NCBI GenBank assembly: GCA_900541065.1
Contig: UQIE01000030.1
Coordinates: 1-22,086, forward strand
Source of the DNA: an uncultured Collinsella sp.
GTDB taxonomy: Bacteria; Actinomycetota; Coriobacteriia; Coriobacteriales; Coriobacteriaceae
Reading direction: 5' to 3'
Length of the DNA stretch: 22,086 nt
Made by a program: the position numbers and the translations under genes. Each line of letters opens with the position of its first letter. The stretch's first letter is position 1. Under the pieces are notes generated by a model, which did no database searches, was not told where the DNA came from, and saw only the letters and a list, made by a program, of their open reading frames with translations. Of this stretch, positions 1 to 6,194 are shown piece after piece.

Positions 1-231
1 GGACTTGCAGCGACGGACCTCAGGACACTCTTACACCACGTCTGCGCGCGCGACCTGAGCGGTCGGCAAAAACGCTTAGAAGCTACGAATCCGCAACTAA
101 AGTTCATCAAAAAGGGGCAGCCGGCAGAAACCTCCCCAGCCAAAGCTGCTCCCTCAATACGACAGCTCAAAAACCCACCGTTCGCAGAAGATAAGCCGCG
201 CCCCAATACCGTTGCCCGAAGTTTCGGGCGT
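1..231. other. upstream stretch with no assignable gene
   Basis: No gene is assigned here. The reading frame of the following gene (232-1470) stays open back to base 1, but I find no ATG, GTG or TTG in that frame between 1 and 231. A second plus frame (phase 3) is open until a TAA at 192-194 and could be the tail of a gene that begins outside the window. Neither frame shows a recognisable motif. Confidence 0.4.
214..229 (+). promoter_or_regulatory. small hairpin before the nuclease-fold gene
   Basis: GCCCGAA and TTCGGGC form a perfect short stem around a two- to four-base loop and end two bases before the ATG at 232. No Shine-Dalgarno sequence is visible for that ATG. If translation really starts at 232 the hairpin would sit on the ribosome site; if it starts at 262 it lies in the leader. 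The function is unknown and it may be chance. Confidence 0.25.
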
Positions 232-1470
232 ATGCGGCGTCCGCTATGCCATCATGCGCGTATGGGAATCATTCTGTCACATACCACGGCACGCGCTGTA
301 TACCAAACAGCCAACTCGCTCGCAAGCTACGCGACCGGTCCCATACCTATGGAAAAGATCAGGGTGTCTGCGCCGACCACGTCCGACCTGGAAGCGGCAC
401 GAGCATGGCTCAACAGAAAGAATGTCGATTCTGAACGTATCCATGTGCTGACGTTTTCCAATAATGCCAAAAGGCACCGCAAGGGCTGCATCTGCCACTG
501 CACGCGCTATACGTTTGATGCAGAAAGCTACCTAGAACTCGAGCCGAACGTCTACATCGTCGATATCAAGCTGTGCGCGTTAGAAGCAACAGCCGACCTC
601 AACCTTTCGGAGCTCGTTGAGTATTACTTTGAAATCTGCGGCTCCTACGCGCTTGGAACGTCCGACGAAACTCAATATCGCGAGCGCCCAGCCCTAACCA
701 GCGTTGAAGAGCTCAGAGCCTTCTTTTCAGAGGCACCGGGGTATCGTGGATCTAATAAAGCACTTAAGGCACTTTCTTATGTACACGAAGGCTGTCGCTC
801 CCCACTCGAAACGGCGTTTGTCATGATGCTGACAATGCCCAAGTCAATGGGTGGCTTAGCCATACGCGCTATCAAAACGGATTATCCGATCCCAGTCCCC
901 AAAAGATACGCCGCCCTAACGCGACGGACGGTTTTCTACCTCGACGCGCTGCTCGAAAATTCGATGACCGATATCGAACACAACGGCTTTTACCACGACG
1001 AACCCGAGCAGCAATCAATTGACGAGGAGCGCCGAAACACGCTGCGAAACATGGGATATGCCGTTATCACAGTTAATCGTCATTCGTTTTTCAAGCAGTC
1101 CGCTTTTAAACGGGTCATGGAAGCGATTCGCATTCGCGAGAAGATATGGCCCGGTCGACTCCCGGATAACTTCGCCATCCTGCAAGAAACTCTTCGTCAA
1201 TTTGTCTTGCGGCGCTACTTCGAATACGGTCGCCGCGTCCTGGAGACACTCAAAGAAGAAGAGGCCGCCAAGCGCGAAATTGCAAGCCAATATCCGCAAG
1301 CTGATGACCCGAGCATCAACGATGTGCCCGAACCCGACGACATGCAACACGTCGGGGCCCTTGCTGAGGAAATCAATGGGGCTTGGGAATGCGACATGTT
1401 CGCAAAAATCGATGAAAACCGCACGGAAGACGACACGATTATTGATCTAATTGAGAATTCGCTCTTCTAA
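232..1470 (+). CDS. DUF559/AbiEi-like endonuclease-fold protein
   Basis: Soluble protein of 412 residues (402 if it starts at the ATG at 262, which would give the N-terminus MGIILSHTTA). No signal peptide or membrane segment is seen. Around residues 238-281 it carries the pattern of VSR/DUF559-type PD-(D/E)XK nucleases: Asp238, then Glu249 in IEHNG, a His in FYHDE, Asp264 in SIDEERR, and the hydrophobic strand MGYAVITV. An SPLET motif (190-194) and the ILSHTTA start recall large families of uncharacterised coriobacterial proteins. The tail (340-412) is rich in Asp/Glu. Codon use is less GC-rich than in the genes at 2000-14000, which fits accessory DNA. The start is uncertain because neither ATG has a ribosome site and the frame is open to the window edge. 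Nuclease activity is inferred from the motif, and the cellular role is unknown. Confidence 0.6.
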   Translation: MRRPLCHHARMGIILSHTTARAVYQTANSLASYATGPIPMEKIRVSAPTTSDLEAARAWLNRKNVDSERIHVLTFSNNAKRHRKGCICHCTRYTFDAESYLELEPNVYIVDIKLCALEATADLNLSELVEYYFEICGSYALGTSDETQYRERPALTSVEELRAFFSEAPGYRGSNKALKALSYVHEGCRSPLETAFVMMLTMPKSMGGLAIRAIKTDYPIPVPKRYAALTRRTVFYLDALLENSMTDIEHNGFYHDEPEQQSIDEERRNTLRNMGYAVITVNRHSFFKQSAFKRVMEAIRIREKIWPGRLPDNFAILQETLRQFVLRRYFEYGRRVLETLKEEEAAKREIASQYPQADDPSINDVPEPDDMQHVGALAEEINGAWECDMFAKIDENRTEDDTIIDLIENSLF

Positions 1471-1785
1471 AGGCGATCTCTGCGGATGTCCACCTACATT
1501 TTTCGACTTATTCGGCCACCGATGTGCCAGATTGGCTGCAGCAATGCTCAATATAACTTTAGATAAAACTGATTCTGCAGGAACTCCCGTAGAGGAAGAA
1601 CTGATTCTCGCGGTATTTGACACGATAAAGTACAAATATGAACAGTTCTAATGCTTCTCAAGGTGGCTTTCTTAGCATGCTAGCCGAACATCTCGAAATA
1701 TGTTGGCGAGCATTGCGTCGATGTCTCCCAACCCACAGAAAATCGCAGAGGCGGCAAGCAGTCATCGAAATTAACGCAAATTGTA
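1471..1785. other. intergenic stretch, at most tiny doubtful ORFs
   Basis: This AT-rich stretch separates the nuclease-fold gene from the metal operon. It contains a plus ORF ending at 1651, whose last 36 residues start at an ATG at 1542. A second ORF at 1638-1796 overlaps it by 14 bases. Neither has a Shine-Dalgarno sequence or a recognisable motif, and the second runs into the promoter of the repressor gene. I regard both as chance or as remnants of a decayed gene. Confidence 0.4.
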
Positions 1786-1813
1786 TTGACATATGAACAT
1801 ACACTCATATAAT
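1786..1813 (+). promoter_or_regulatory. sigma-70-type promoter of the metal-efflux operon
   Basis: TTGACA at 1786-1791 and TATAAT at 1808-1813 are both perfect consensus hexamers, separated by 16 bases. Operator 1 fills the spacer between them. Such a strong promoter covered by a repressor site is the usual design of an ArsR-regulated metal resistance operon. The transcript should begin near 1820, inside or just before operator 2. Confidence 0.85.
1791..1810. promoter_or_regulatory. operator 1 for the ArsR/SmtB repressor
   Basis: ATATGA-N8-TCATAT inverted repeat, overlapping the last base of the -35 hexamer and the first bases of the -10 hexamer. The half-site ATATGAACA resembles known SmtB/ArsR-family sites. 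Binding here would block RNA polymerase. Assignment to the repressor at 1860 follows from position and from two further copies at 1826 and 2564. Confidence 0.8.
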
Positions 1814-1825
1814 CGAAAGCAAGTT

Positions 1826-1845
1826 ATATGAGCGCATGTTCATAT
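1826..1845. promoter_or_regulatory. operator 2 for the ArsR/SmtB repressor
   Basis: Second ATATGA-N8-TCATAT repeat with the same 6-8-6 geometry. It lies just downstream of the expected transcription start and ends 14 bases before the repressor ATG. Its left part and inner bases (TTATATGAGCG) match operator 3 at 2564 almost exactly. Confidence 0.8.
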
Positions 1846-1859
1846 GAAAGGATATTGCA

Positions 1860-2225
1860 ATGAGCATCCGCGTTGATGAAACGAAACCCGACATCGAGGC
1901 CACCGAACCCGCGATCCCCACCACCTGCTCGCCCGAGGACCTTCCCGACGAGGAGCTTCTCTACGACCTCGCCGACCTGTTCAAGGTCTTCAGCGACACC
2001 ACGCGCATCAAGATCCTTTACGCCCTCATGGGCCGCGAGCTCTGCGTGGCAGACATCGCCGAAGCGACCGAAACCTCGCAGTCCGCGGTGTCGCACCAGC
2101 TGCGCACACTCAAGCAGTCGCACCTGGTTAAATTCCGGCGCGACGGGCGCAATATCCTCTACTCGCTCGCCGACGACCACGTCTACACCATGCTCAACCA
2201 GGGCATGAGCCATATCTGCGAATAG
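1860..2225 (+). CDS. ArsR/SmtB-family metal-sensing repressor
   Basis: Winged-helix repressor of 121 residues that should release its operators when it binds excess metal. The helix-turn-helix lies at about residues 65-90 (VADIAE...SQSAVSHQLRTLK). The C-terminal helix has the SmtB/CzrA-type alpha-5 metal site with exact spacing: Asp105, His107, His118 and Glu121 (D-x-H-x10-H-x2-E). This predicts zinc, and possibly cadmium, cobalt or lead, as inducer. An ELCVAD motif resembles the alpha-3 box ELCVCD but has lost the second Cys, so sensing is probably through alpha-5 only. The ATG at 1860 has AAAGGA seven bases upstream. It is the first gene of the efflux module, under a promoter carrying two operators, so autorepression is expected. 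The metal identity is inferred. Confidence 0.93.
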   Translation: MSIRVDETKPDIEATEPAIPTTCSPEDLPDEELLYDLADLFKVFSDTTRIKILYALMGRELCVADIAEATETSQSAVSHQLRTLKQSHLVKFRRDGRNILYSLADDHVYTMLNQGMSHICE

Positions 2226-2287
2226 CAACCAACCACGGTACCAGCGCGGCCTGCACCCAAGCCGCAAAAACGGGAAAGGAACCCACC

Positions 2288-2506
2288 ATGAAAAAGCAGT
2301 ACAAGCTCGATGAGATCGATTGCGCCAACTGTGCGCGCGAGCTTCAGGACGAGCTGGCCAAGCTCGAGGGCGTCAAATCCGTGTCCGTCAACTTTATGAC
2401 CCAGAAGCTGACGCTCGAGGCCGATGATGCTGAGTTCGACGAGGTGCTCAACCGCGTTGTTGAGTTTACGGCCGACGCCGAGCCGGACTGCGAGATCATT
2501 CTCTAG
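2288..2506 (+). CDS. stand-alone HMA metal-binding protein
   Basis: Cytoplasmic protein of 72 residues forming a single heavy-metal-associated (ferredoxin-like) domain. The metal-binding loop is DCANC (Cys12 and Cys15), the variant typical of the N-terminal domain of ZntA/CadA zinc-cadmium ATPases rather than the MxCxxC of copper chaperones. A third Cys at position 68 near the C-terminus is unusual. The protein is strongly acidic (18 Asp/Glu against 8 Lys/Arg). It starts with GGAAAGGA upstream of the ATG, lies 62 bases after the repressor and precedes the ATPase, which lacks an HMA domain. I infer that it is the detached N-terminal domain of the pump, acting as metal chaperone or regulatory subunit in trans. 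Confidence 0.9.
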   Translation: MKKQYKLDEIDCANCARELQDELAKLEGVKSVSVNFMTQKLTLEADDAEFDEVLNRVVEFTADAEPDCEIIL

Positions 2507-2508
2507 CC

Positions 2509-2551
2509 CAGGTTTACGCCAACCTGCAAGGCCGCGCTTGCCGCGGCCTTT
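2509..2551 (+). terminator. paired stem-loops between HMA gene and ATPase
   Basis: Directly after the HMA stop codon there is a CAGGTT/AACCTG stem (2509-2526). A stronger nine-base stem follows, AAGGCCGCG (2528-2536) with CGCGGCCTT (2542-2550). Only a weak T stretch comes after it. It could act as a partial terminator or an mRNA-processing/stability element, making the ATPase depend partly on its own promoter next to operator 3. Confidence 0.5.
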
Positions 2552-2563
2552 GCTCGCGAAATT

Positions 2564-2583
2564 ATATGAGCGAGTGTTCATTC
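2564..2583. promoter_or_regulatory. operator 3 before the P-type ATPase
   Basis: ATATGA-N8-TCATTC, a nearly perfect third copy of the repressor site with one imperfect half. It ends 23 bases before the ATPase ATG. A possible promoter overlaps it (TTGCCG at 2538-2543, TTATAT at 2562-2567, spacer 18), so the ATPase may be separately repressed by the regulator at 1860. Confidence 0.75.
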
Positions 2584-2606
2584 ATTCAAATGGGAGGATA
2601 CGAGTC

Positions 2607-4559
2607 ATGGCCACCGCCGACCCCAAAAAGAAAAAGAAGAAGCGCAAGAAAAAAGAATCACTCGAGCATAAGCGCAACCGCATCCTGGTAGCGCTGGGCA
2701 TTTTTGCCGTGGTGTACGCCCTCGATGAGCTCGGCACCCTCACTGCCGCATTCGGCACCCCGGGCGACATCTACGCCAGCTTTGTGCTGTTCCTCGTGCC
2801 GTTTTTGATTGCCGGCTACGACGTACTGCAAAAGGCATTCAATAACATCCGCCGCGGCAAGGCCTTCGACGAGAGCTTCCTCATGGCCGTCGCGACCATC
2901 GGCGCGTTTGCCATGGTGCTCTTCCCCGATACCGACCCGCACATGGCCGAAGGCGCCGCCGTCATGCTGTTCTACCAGGTCGGCGAGCTGTTTCAGGCGT
3001 ACGCCGTGGGCAAGAGCCGCAAGTCGATCAGTGCCATGATGGACATCGCGCCCGACTACGCTAACGTCGAGCAGCCCGACGGCACACTCGAGCAGGTCTT
3101 CCCCGATGACATCGCCGTCGGCACCGTGATCGTGGTCAAGCCCGGTGAGCGCGTGCCTATCGACGGCGTCATCGTCGAGGGCGAAACCCAGCTCGACACC
3201 GCCGCTCTCACGGGCGAGTCAATCCCCCGCCCCGCCAAGTCCGGCGACGACATCATCAGCGGCTGCATCAACATGACGGGCCTCATCCACGTGCGCACCA
3301 CCAAGCCCTTTGGCGAGTCCACCGTCGCACGCGTCCTGGAGCTCGTGGAAAATGCCAGCGAAAAGAAGGCGCGCACCGAGAACTATATCACGCGCTTCGC
3401 CCGCGTCTACACGCCCGCCGTCACCGGCGCTGCCGCGGTACTCGCGCTCGGCGGCGGCTTGGTCACCGGCGCCTGGTCCGACTGGATCCTGCGCGGCCTG
3501 ACCTTCCTGGTCGTCAGCTGCCCGTGCGCGCTCGTGATTAGCGTCCCGCTCAGCTTCTTTGGCGGCATTGGCGGCGCATCCAAGCTGGGCGTCCTCATCA
3601 AGGGTTCTAACTACCTCGAGACGCTCGCCGATGTGGACACCGTCGTCTTTGACAAGACCGGCACGCTCACCAACGGCACGTTCTCGGTGGTCGCGGTGCA
3701 CCCCGAGGCTGGCTATACCGAGCAGTCGTTGCTCGAGGTCGCAGCCCTTGCGGAGTCGTTCTCCGATCACCCCATCGCGCAGTCCGTGCGTGTCGCCTAC
3801 CAGGGCGAGCTTGACCCCACGCGCGTAACGGATTCCACTAATGACGCGGGCCACGGCGTGACGGCGACCATCGACGGCAAGCATGTCGTCGTCGGCAACG
3901 CCAAGATGCTCGCCGCGGCCGGCGTTGAAGCACCGGACTGTGATGTTGTCGGCACGATCCTCCATGTGCTCGTTGACGGCGTGTACGCCGGCCACATCGT
4001 GATTGCAGACACCGTTAAGGCCGATGCCGAGCAGACGGTCCGTGACCTGCACGCCGCCGGCATCAAGCGCACCGTTATGCTCACGGGCGACCGCGAGGAC
4101 GTTGCAGCGTCTGTGGCCAAGCAGCTCGGCCTCGACGAGTTCCACGCGCAGCTGCTGCCGGGCGATAAGGTCGAGCGTGTTGAGGCGTTGCTCGCGGGCG
4201 AAAGCGACAAGGGCAAGCTCGCTTTTGTCGGCGACGGTATCAACGACGCACCCGTGCTTACCCGCGCAGACGTTGGCATCGCCATGGGCGCTATGGGCTC
4301 GGACGCCGCAATTGAGGCGGCGGACGTCGTGCTCATGGATGACAAGCCGTCCAACATCTCCCGCGCGATCCGCGTGGCGCGCAAGACCATGTCGATTGTT
4401 TGGCAGAACATCATCTTTGCGCTGGGCATTAAGTTGCTGATTCTGGTGCTTGCGGCACTGGGCATCGCCAACATGTGGCTTGCCGTGTTCGGCGACGTAG
4501 GCGTGGCGATTATCGCCATCCTGAACGCCATGCGCGCGATGGGTGTCAAGAACCTGTAG
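2607..4559 (+). CDS. cadA: P1B-2-type Zn/Cd/Pb-exporting ATPase without HMA domain
   Basis: Inner-membrane pump of 650 residues that exports divalent soft metals with ATP hydrolysis. Visible signatures in order: TGES in the actuator domain (202-205), the CPC metal site in a membrane helix (305-307, SCPCALVIS), the phosphorylated Asp349 in DKTGTLT, the P1B His-Pro pair (388-389), and GDGIND (542-547). The last two helices carry a Lys (IIFALGIKLL) and an Asp (FGDVG), marks of the Zn/Cd/Pb subgroup rather than copper pumps. The start is ATG 2607 with GGGAGGA eight bases upstream; an open frame further upstream overlaps the HMA gene and lacks such a site. Instead of an N-terminal HMA domain it begins with a run of Lys/Arg (residues 7-16). 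It is regulated by operator 3 and probably works with the separate HMA protein. Confidence 0.95.
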   Translation: MATADPKKKKKKRKKKESLEHKRNRILVALGIFAVVYALDELGTLTAAFGTPGDIYASFVLFLVPFLIAGYDVLQKAFNNIRRGKAFDESFLMAVATIGAFAMVLFPDTDPHMAEGAAVMLFYQVGELFQAYAVGKSRKSISAMMDIAPDYANVEQPDGTLEQVFPDDIAVGTVIVVKPGERVPIDGVIVEGETQLDTAALTGESIPRPAKSGDDIISGCINMTGLIHVRTTKPFGESTVARVLELVENASEKKARTENYITRFARVYTPAVTGAAAVLALGGGLVTGAWSDWILRGLTFLVVSCPCALVISVPLSFFGGIGGASKLGVLIKGSNYLETLADVDTVVFDKTGTLTNGTFSVVAVHPEAGYTEQSLLEVAALAESFSDHPIAQSVRVAYQGELDPTRVTDSTNDAGHGVTATIDGKHVVVGNAKMLAAAGVEAPDCDVVGTILHVLVDGVYAGHIVIADTVKADAEQTVRDLHAAGIKRTVMLTGDREDVAASVAKQLGLDEFHAQLLPGDKVERVEALLAGESDKGKLAFVGDGINDAPVLTRADVGIAMGAMGSDAAIEAADVVLMDDKPSNISRAIRVARKTMSIVWQNIIFALGIKLLILVLAALGIANMWLAVFGDVGVAIIAILNAMRAMGVKNL

Positions 4560-4575
4560 CGTCCGTAGTCCCTCC

Positions 4576-4704
4576 GGCCGGGGTCGGGCTTGGTTTTGAA
4601 AACGTCCTCGACCAATGAAGTGCCCCCGTTCTGCTCCTACGGAGCTACGAACGGGGGCACTTCTGGTCTGCGGAATGTTTTCAAAACCAAGCCCGACCCC
4701 GGCC
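4576..4704. repeat. 129-bp nested palindrome (cruciform-like repeat)
   Basis: The outer arms are a perfect 28-bp inverted repeat (4576-4603 and 4677-4704, beginning GGCCGGGGTCGGG). Nested inside is a perfect 15-bp stem, GAAGTGCCCCCGTTC (4617-4631) with its complement at 4649-4663. Inside that is a 5-bp stem GCTCC/GGAGC with loop TAC. It lies 16 bases after the ATPase stop. It can terminate transcription in either direction, but its size and symmetry suggest a repetitive mobile palindrome. The following 136 bases, up to the regulator stop at 4841, hold nothing I recognise. Confidence 0.85.
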
Positions 4705-4840
4705 TGCGGTGACGTTGCTGGCGGTTCTTGGGCATCGCTTGCTGGCGGGGTTCCTTGTCTGAATTGAACTTAGTTGGTGGGGCTACTGGTCCCGGTCGCT
4801 GGCTCGCGCTTTGCGCGAACTCCGCGCTACTGGGGATCAA

Positions 4841-5230
4841 TTAGGCTTCCGTTGCTGGGCCCGCCACATCTTCCCGCCCCAGCATCGACCTCAGCTTCTC
4901 AAAGCTCTCCTCACTCAAGCAATGCTCCATGTGGCAACCCTCTTGCGAGGCAACATCGGGCGCTACACCTGCATCCTCTAGCAGCCCCACAAAAAAGCAA
5001 TGGCGCTCCCACATTTGACGGGCAACCTCAAGACCGCGTTCCGTCAGATGCACATCGCGTTTGCCCATCTCCACGTAGCCGGTGCTCTCCAAGGCCGCCA
5101 TGGCTTTAGAGACGCTTGCTTTGGTTACGCCCAGGTATTCGGCAACGTCAATTGATCGAACGATGCCTTGGCGCTCCGAGAGCACATAAATAGATTCGAG
5201 ATAGTCTTCTCCGGATTCACGTAGGGCCAT
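4841..5230 (-). CDS. MntR/DtxR-family metal-dependent repressor
   Basis: Metal-activated DNA-binding protein of 129 residues. It has the N-terminal winged helix (about 8-65, SIDVAEYLGVTKASVSKAMAAL) and the metal-binding/dimerisation helices, but no C-terminal SH3-like domain, as in MntR. Metal ligands visible by comparison with MntR and DtxR are Asp9, Glu12, His77, Glu102 and His103. Asp9 is the residue linked to manganese selectivity in MntR (Met in DtxR), while Cys99 sits where DtxR has Cys102, so manganese versus iron cannot be settled. The start is ATG 5230 with GAAAGG upstream; a longer open frame has no ribosome site. No transporter target lies in the window. The inverted repeats in its own promoter suggest autoregulation. 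Confidence 0.88.
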   Translation of the reverse strand: MALRESGEDYLESIYVLSERQGIVRSIDVAEYLGVTKASVSKAMAALESTGYVEMGKRDVHLTERGLEVARQMWERHCFFVGLLEDAGVAPDVASQEGCHMEHCLSEESFEKLRSMLGREDVAGPATEA

Positions 5231-5255
5231 GGGCCGCCTTTCGCGATGATTGCTA

Positions 5256-5337
5256 GTTAGCCTTTGGATACTTTCCACGGCTAACTTTACCGCAAAAGTT
5301 GCCCATGTCTTACTACTTTGCCTAAAAGTTAGCCGTG
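5256..5337 (-). promoter_or_regulatory. operator region of the MntR/DtxR-type gene
   Basis: Three copies of GTTAGCC occur in alternating orientation, at 5256-5262, 5279-5285 (reversed) and 5328-5334. The last two are part of a perfect 13-bp inverted repeat, CACGGCTAACTTT (5276-5288) and AAAGTTAGCCGTG (5325-5337). TTAGCC half-sites resemble DtxR/IdeR-type boxes. The region lies just upstream of the regulator start, so it is probably the site of autoregulation. No clear -35/-10 pair stands out. Confidence 0.6.
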
Positions 5338-5358
5338 TTTCACAAAACGTGCGGGACG

Positions 5359-5395
5359 AAAACAAAATGGGGACGCCCCGCAAGGAGTGTCCCCA
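5359..5395 (-). terminator. terminator of the ABC-F/HAD gene pair
   Basis: On the minus strand TGGGGAC and GTCCCCA pair across a GC-rich loop, followed by ATTTTGTTTT. It lies 23 bases after the stop of the HAD gene (5418), in the right orientation for a Rho-independent terminator. Stem 5368-5374 with 5389-5395. Confidence 0.75.
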
Positions 5396-5417
5396 GGTGC
5401 CAGGTGCCGGCCCGCAG

Positions 5418-6188
5418 TTACATCAATCCAAAGTGCTTCGCGGCGTTGTAGATGCCGTCGTCGTCCACGGCAGTCGTCACATAGGTCGCCGCAGCTTTCA
5501 CCGTGTCCTGTGCGTTGCCCATGGCCACACTCGTGCCCACGGCGGCAAACATCGACAGGTCGTTCTCGCCGTCGCCAAAGGCAATCGCCTCGCTCGCGTC
5601 GATACCAAGCCGCTCGAGCGTCGCCGCCACGCCCAGGTCCTTGCCGCCGTTAGCGGGAATAATGTCGCAGAACAGGTCGCACCAGCGCGTGGTGAGCGAA
5701 TGCGACACGGCGTCGGTCACGATATGTTCGTCGGCCGGGTCCACAAAGGCGCAGAACTGGTAGACCGGTGCGTCAAAGGCGTGCTCAAACGGCTCCTCGT
5801 GGTAGACGATTCCCGCGTTGCTGCCAGCCGTCACCACGCGCTCGGACAGGCGGTTCACAAACGAGTTCTCGCCCTGCATGCACAGCGAGTCATAGCGCCC
5901 CTGCGCCACCTGGTCCACAATCACCGCAACGTCGTCCGGATCGATCGGACAGCTGCGGTAAACCCCCTCGGCATCAAAACAGTGCTGACCCGAGAGCGTA
6001 ATGTACGCATCCCAGCCCAGGTCGAACAGCCAGTCCGGCATCTGGTAGGTCGGGCGACCCGTGGCGATCACGCATGCGATCCCCTGCTCGTGAAAGCTGT
6101 CGAGCACCTGCTGCGCCGACGCCGGAATCCGGTGGGTCTTAAAGCTCAGCAGCGTGCCGTCGATATCGAAAAACGCGGCTTTGATCAT
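5418..6188 (-). CDS. Cof-type HAD-superfamily sugar-phosphate/nucleotide phosphatase
   Basis: Cytoplasmic phosphatase of 256 residues. The HAD motifs are complete: FDIDGT with nucleophile Asp8 and acid/base Asp10, Thr43 in ATGR, Lys183, and FGDGEND with Asp206 and Asp210. The region of about 85-180 between motifs II and III is the C2-type cap of the Cof/YidA subfamily. Members dephosphorylate sugar phosphates, flavin or pyridoxal phosphates, and the substrate cannot be read from the sequence. It starts six bases after the stop of the ABC-F gene and is followed by a terminator, so the two form one transcript. Length and motifs are normal for the family. Confidence 0.92.
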   Translation of the reverse strand: MIKAAFFDIDGTLLSFKTHRIPASAQQVLDSFHEQGIACVIATGRPTYQMPDWLFDLGWDAYITLSGQHCFDAEGVYRSCPIDPDDVAVIVDQVAQGRYDSLCMQGENSFVNRLSERVVTAGSNAGIVYHEEPFEHAFDAPVYQFCAFVDPADEHIVTDAVSHSLTTRWCDLFCDIIPANGGKDLGVAATLERLGIDASEAIAFGDGENDLSMFAAVGTSVAMGNAQDTVKAAATYVTTAVDDDGIYNAAKHFGLM

Positions 6189-6194
6189 CCTCGT

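Noticed and set aside
1638..1796. 52-codon plus ORF before the metal operon
   Set aside because: It has no ribosome site or motif and ends inside the -35/operator 1 region.
2424..2606. Longer N-terminus for the P-type ATPase
   Set aside because: It would overlap the HMA gene, the stem-loops and operator 3, and has no ribosome site; ATG 2607 has GGGAGGA at proper distance.
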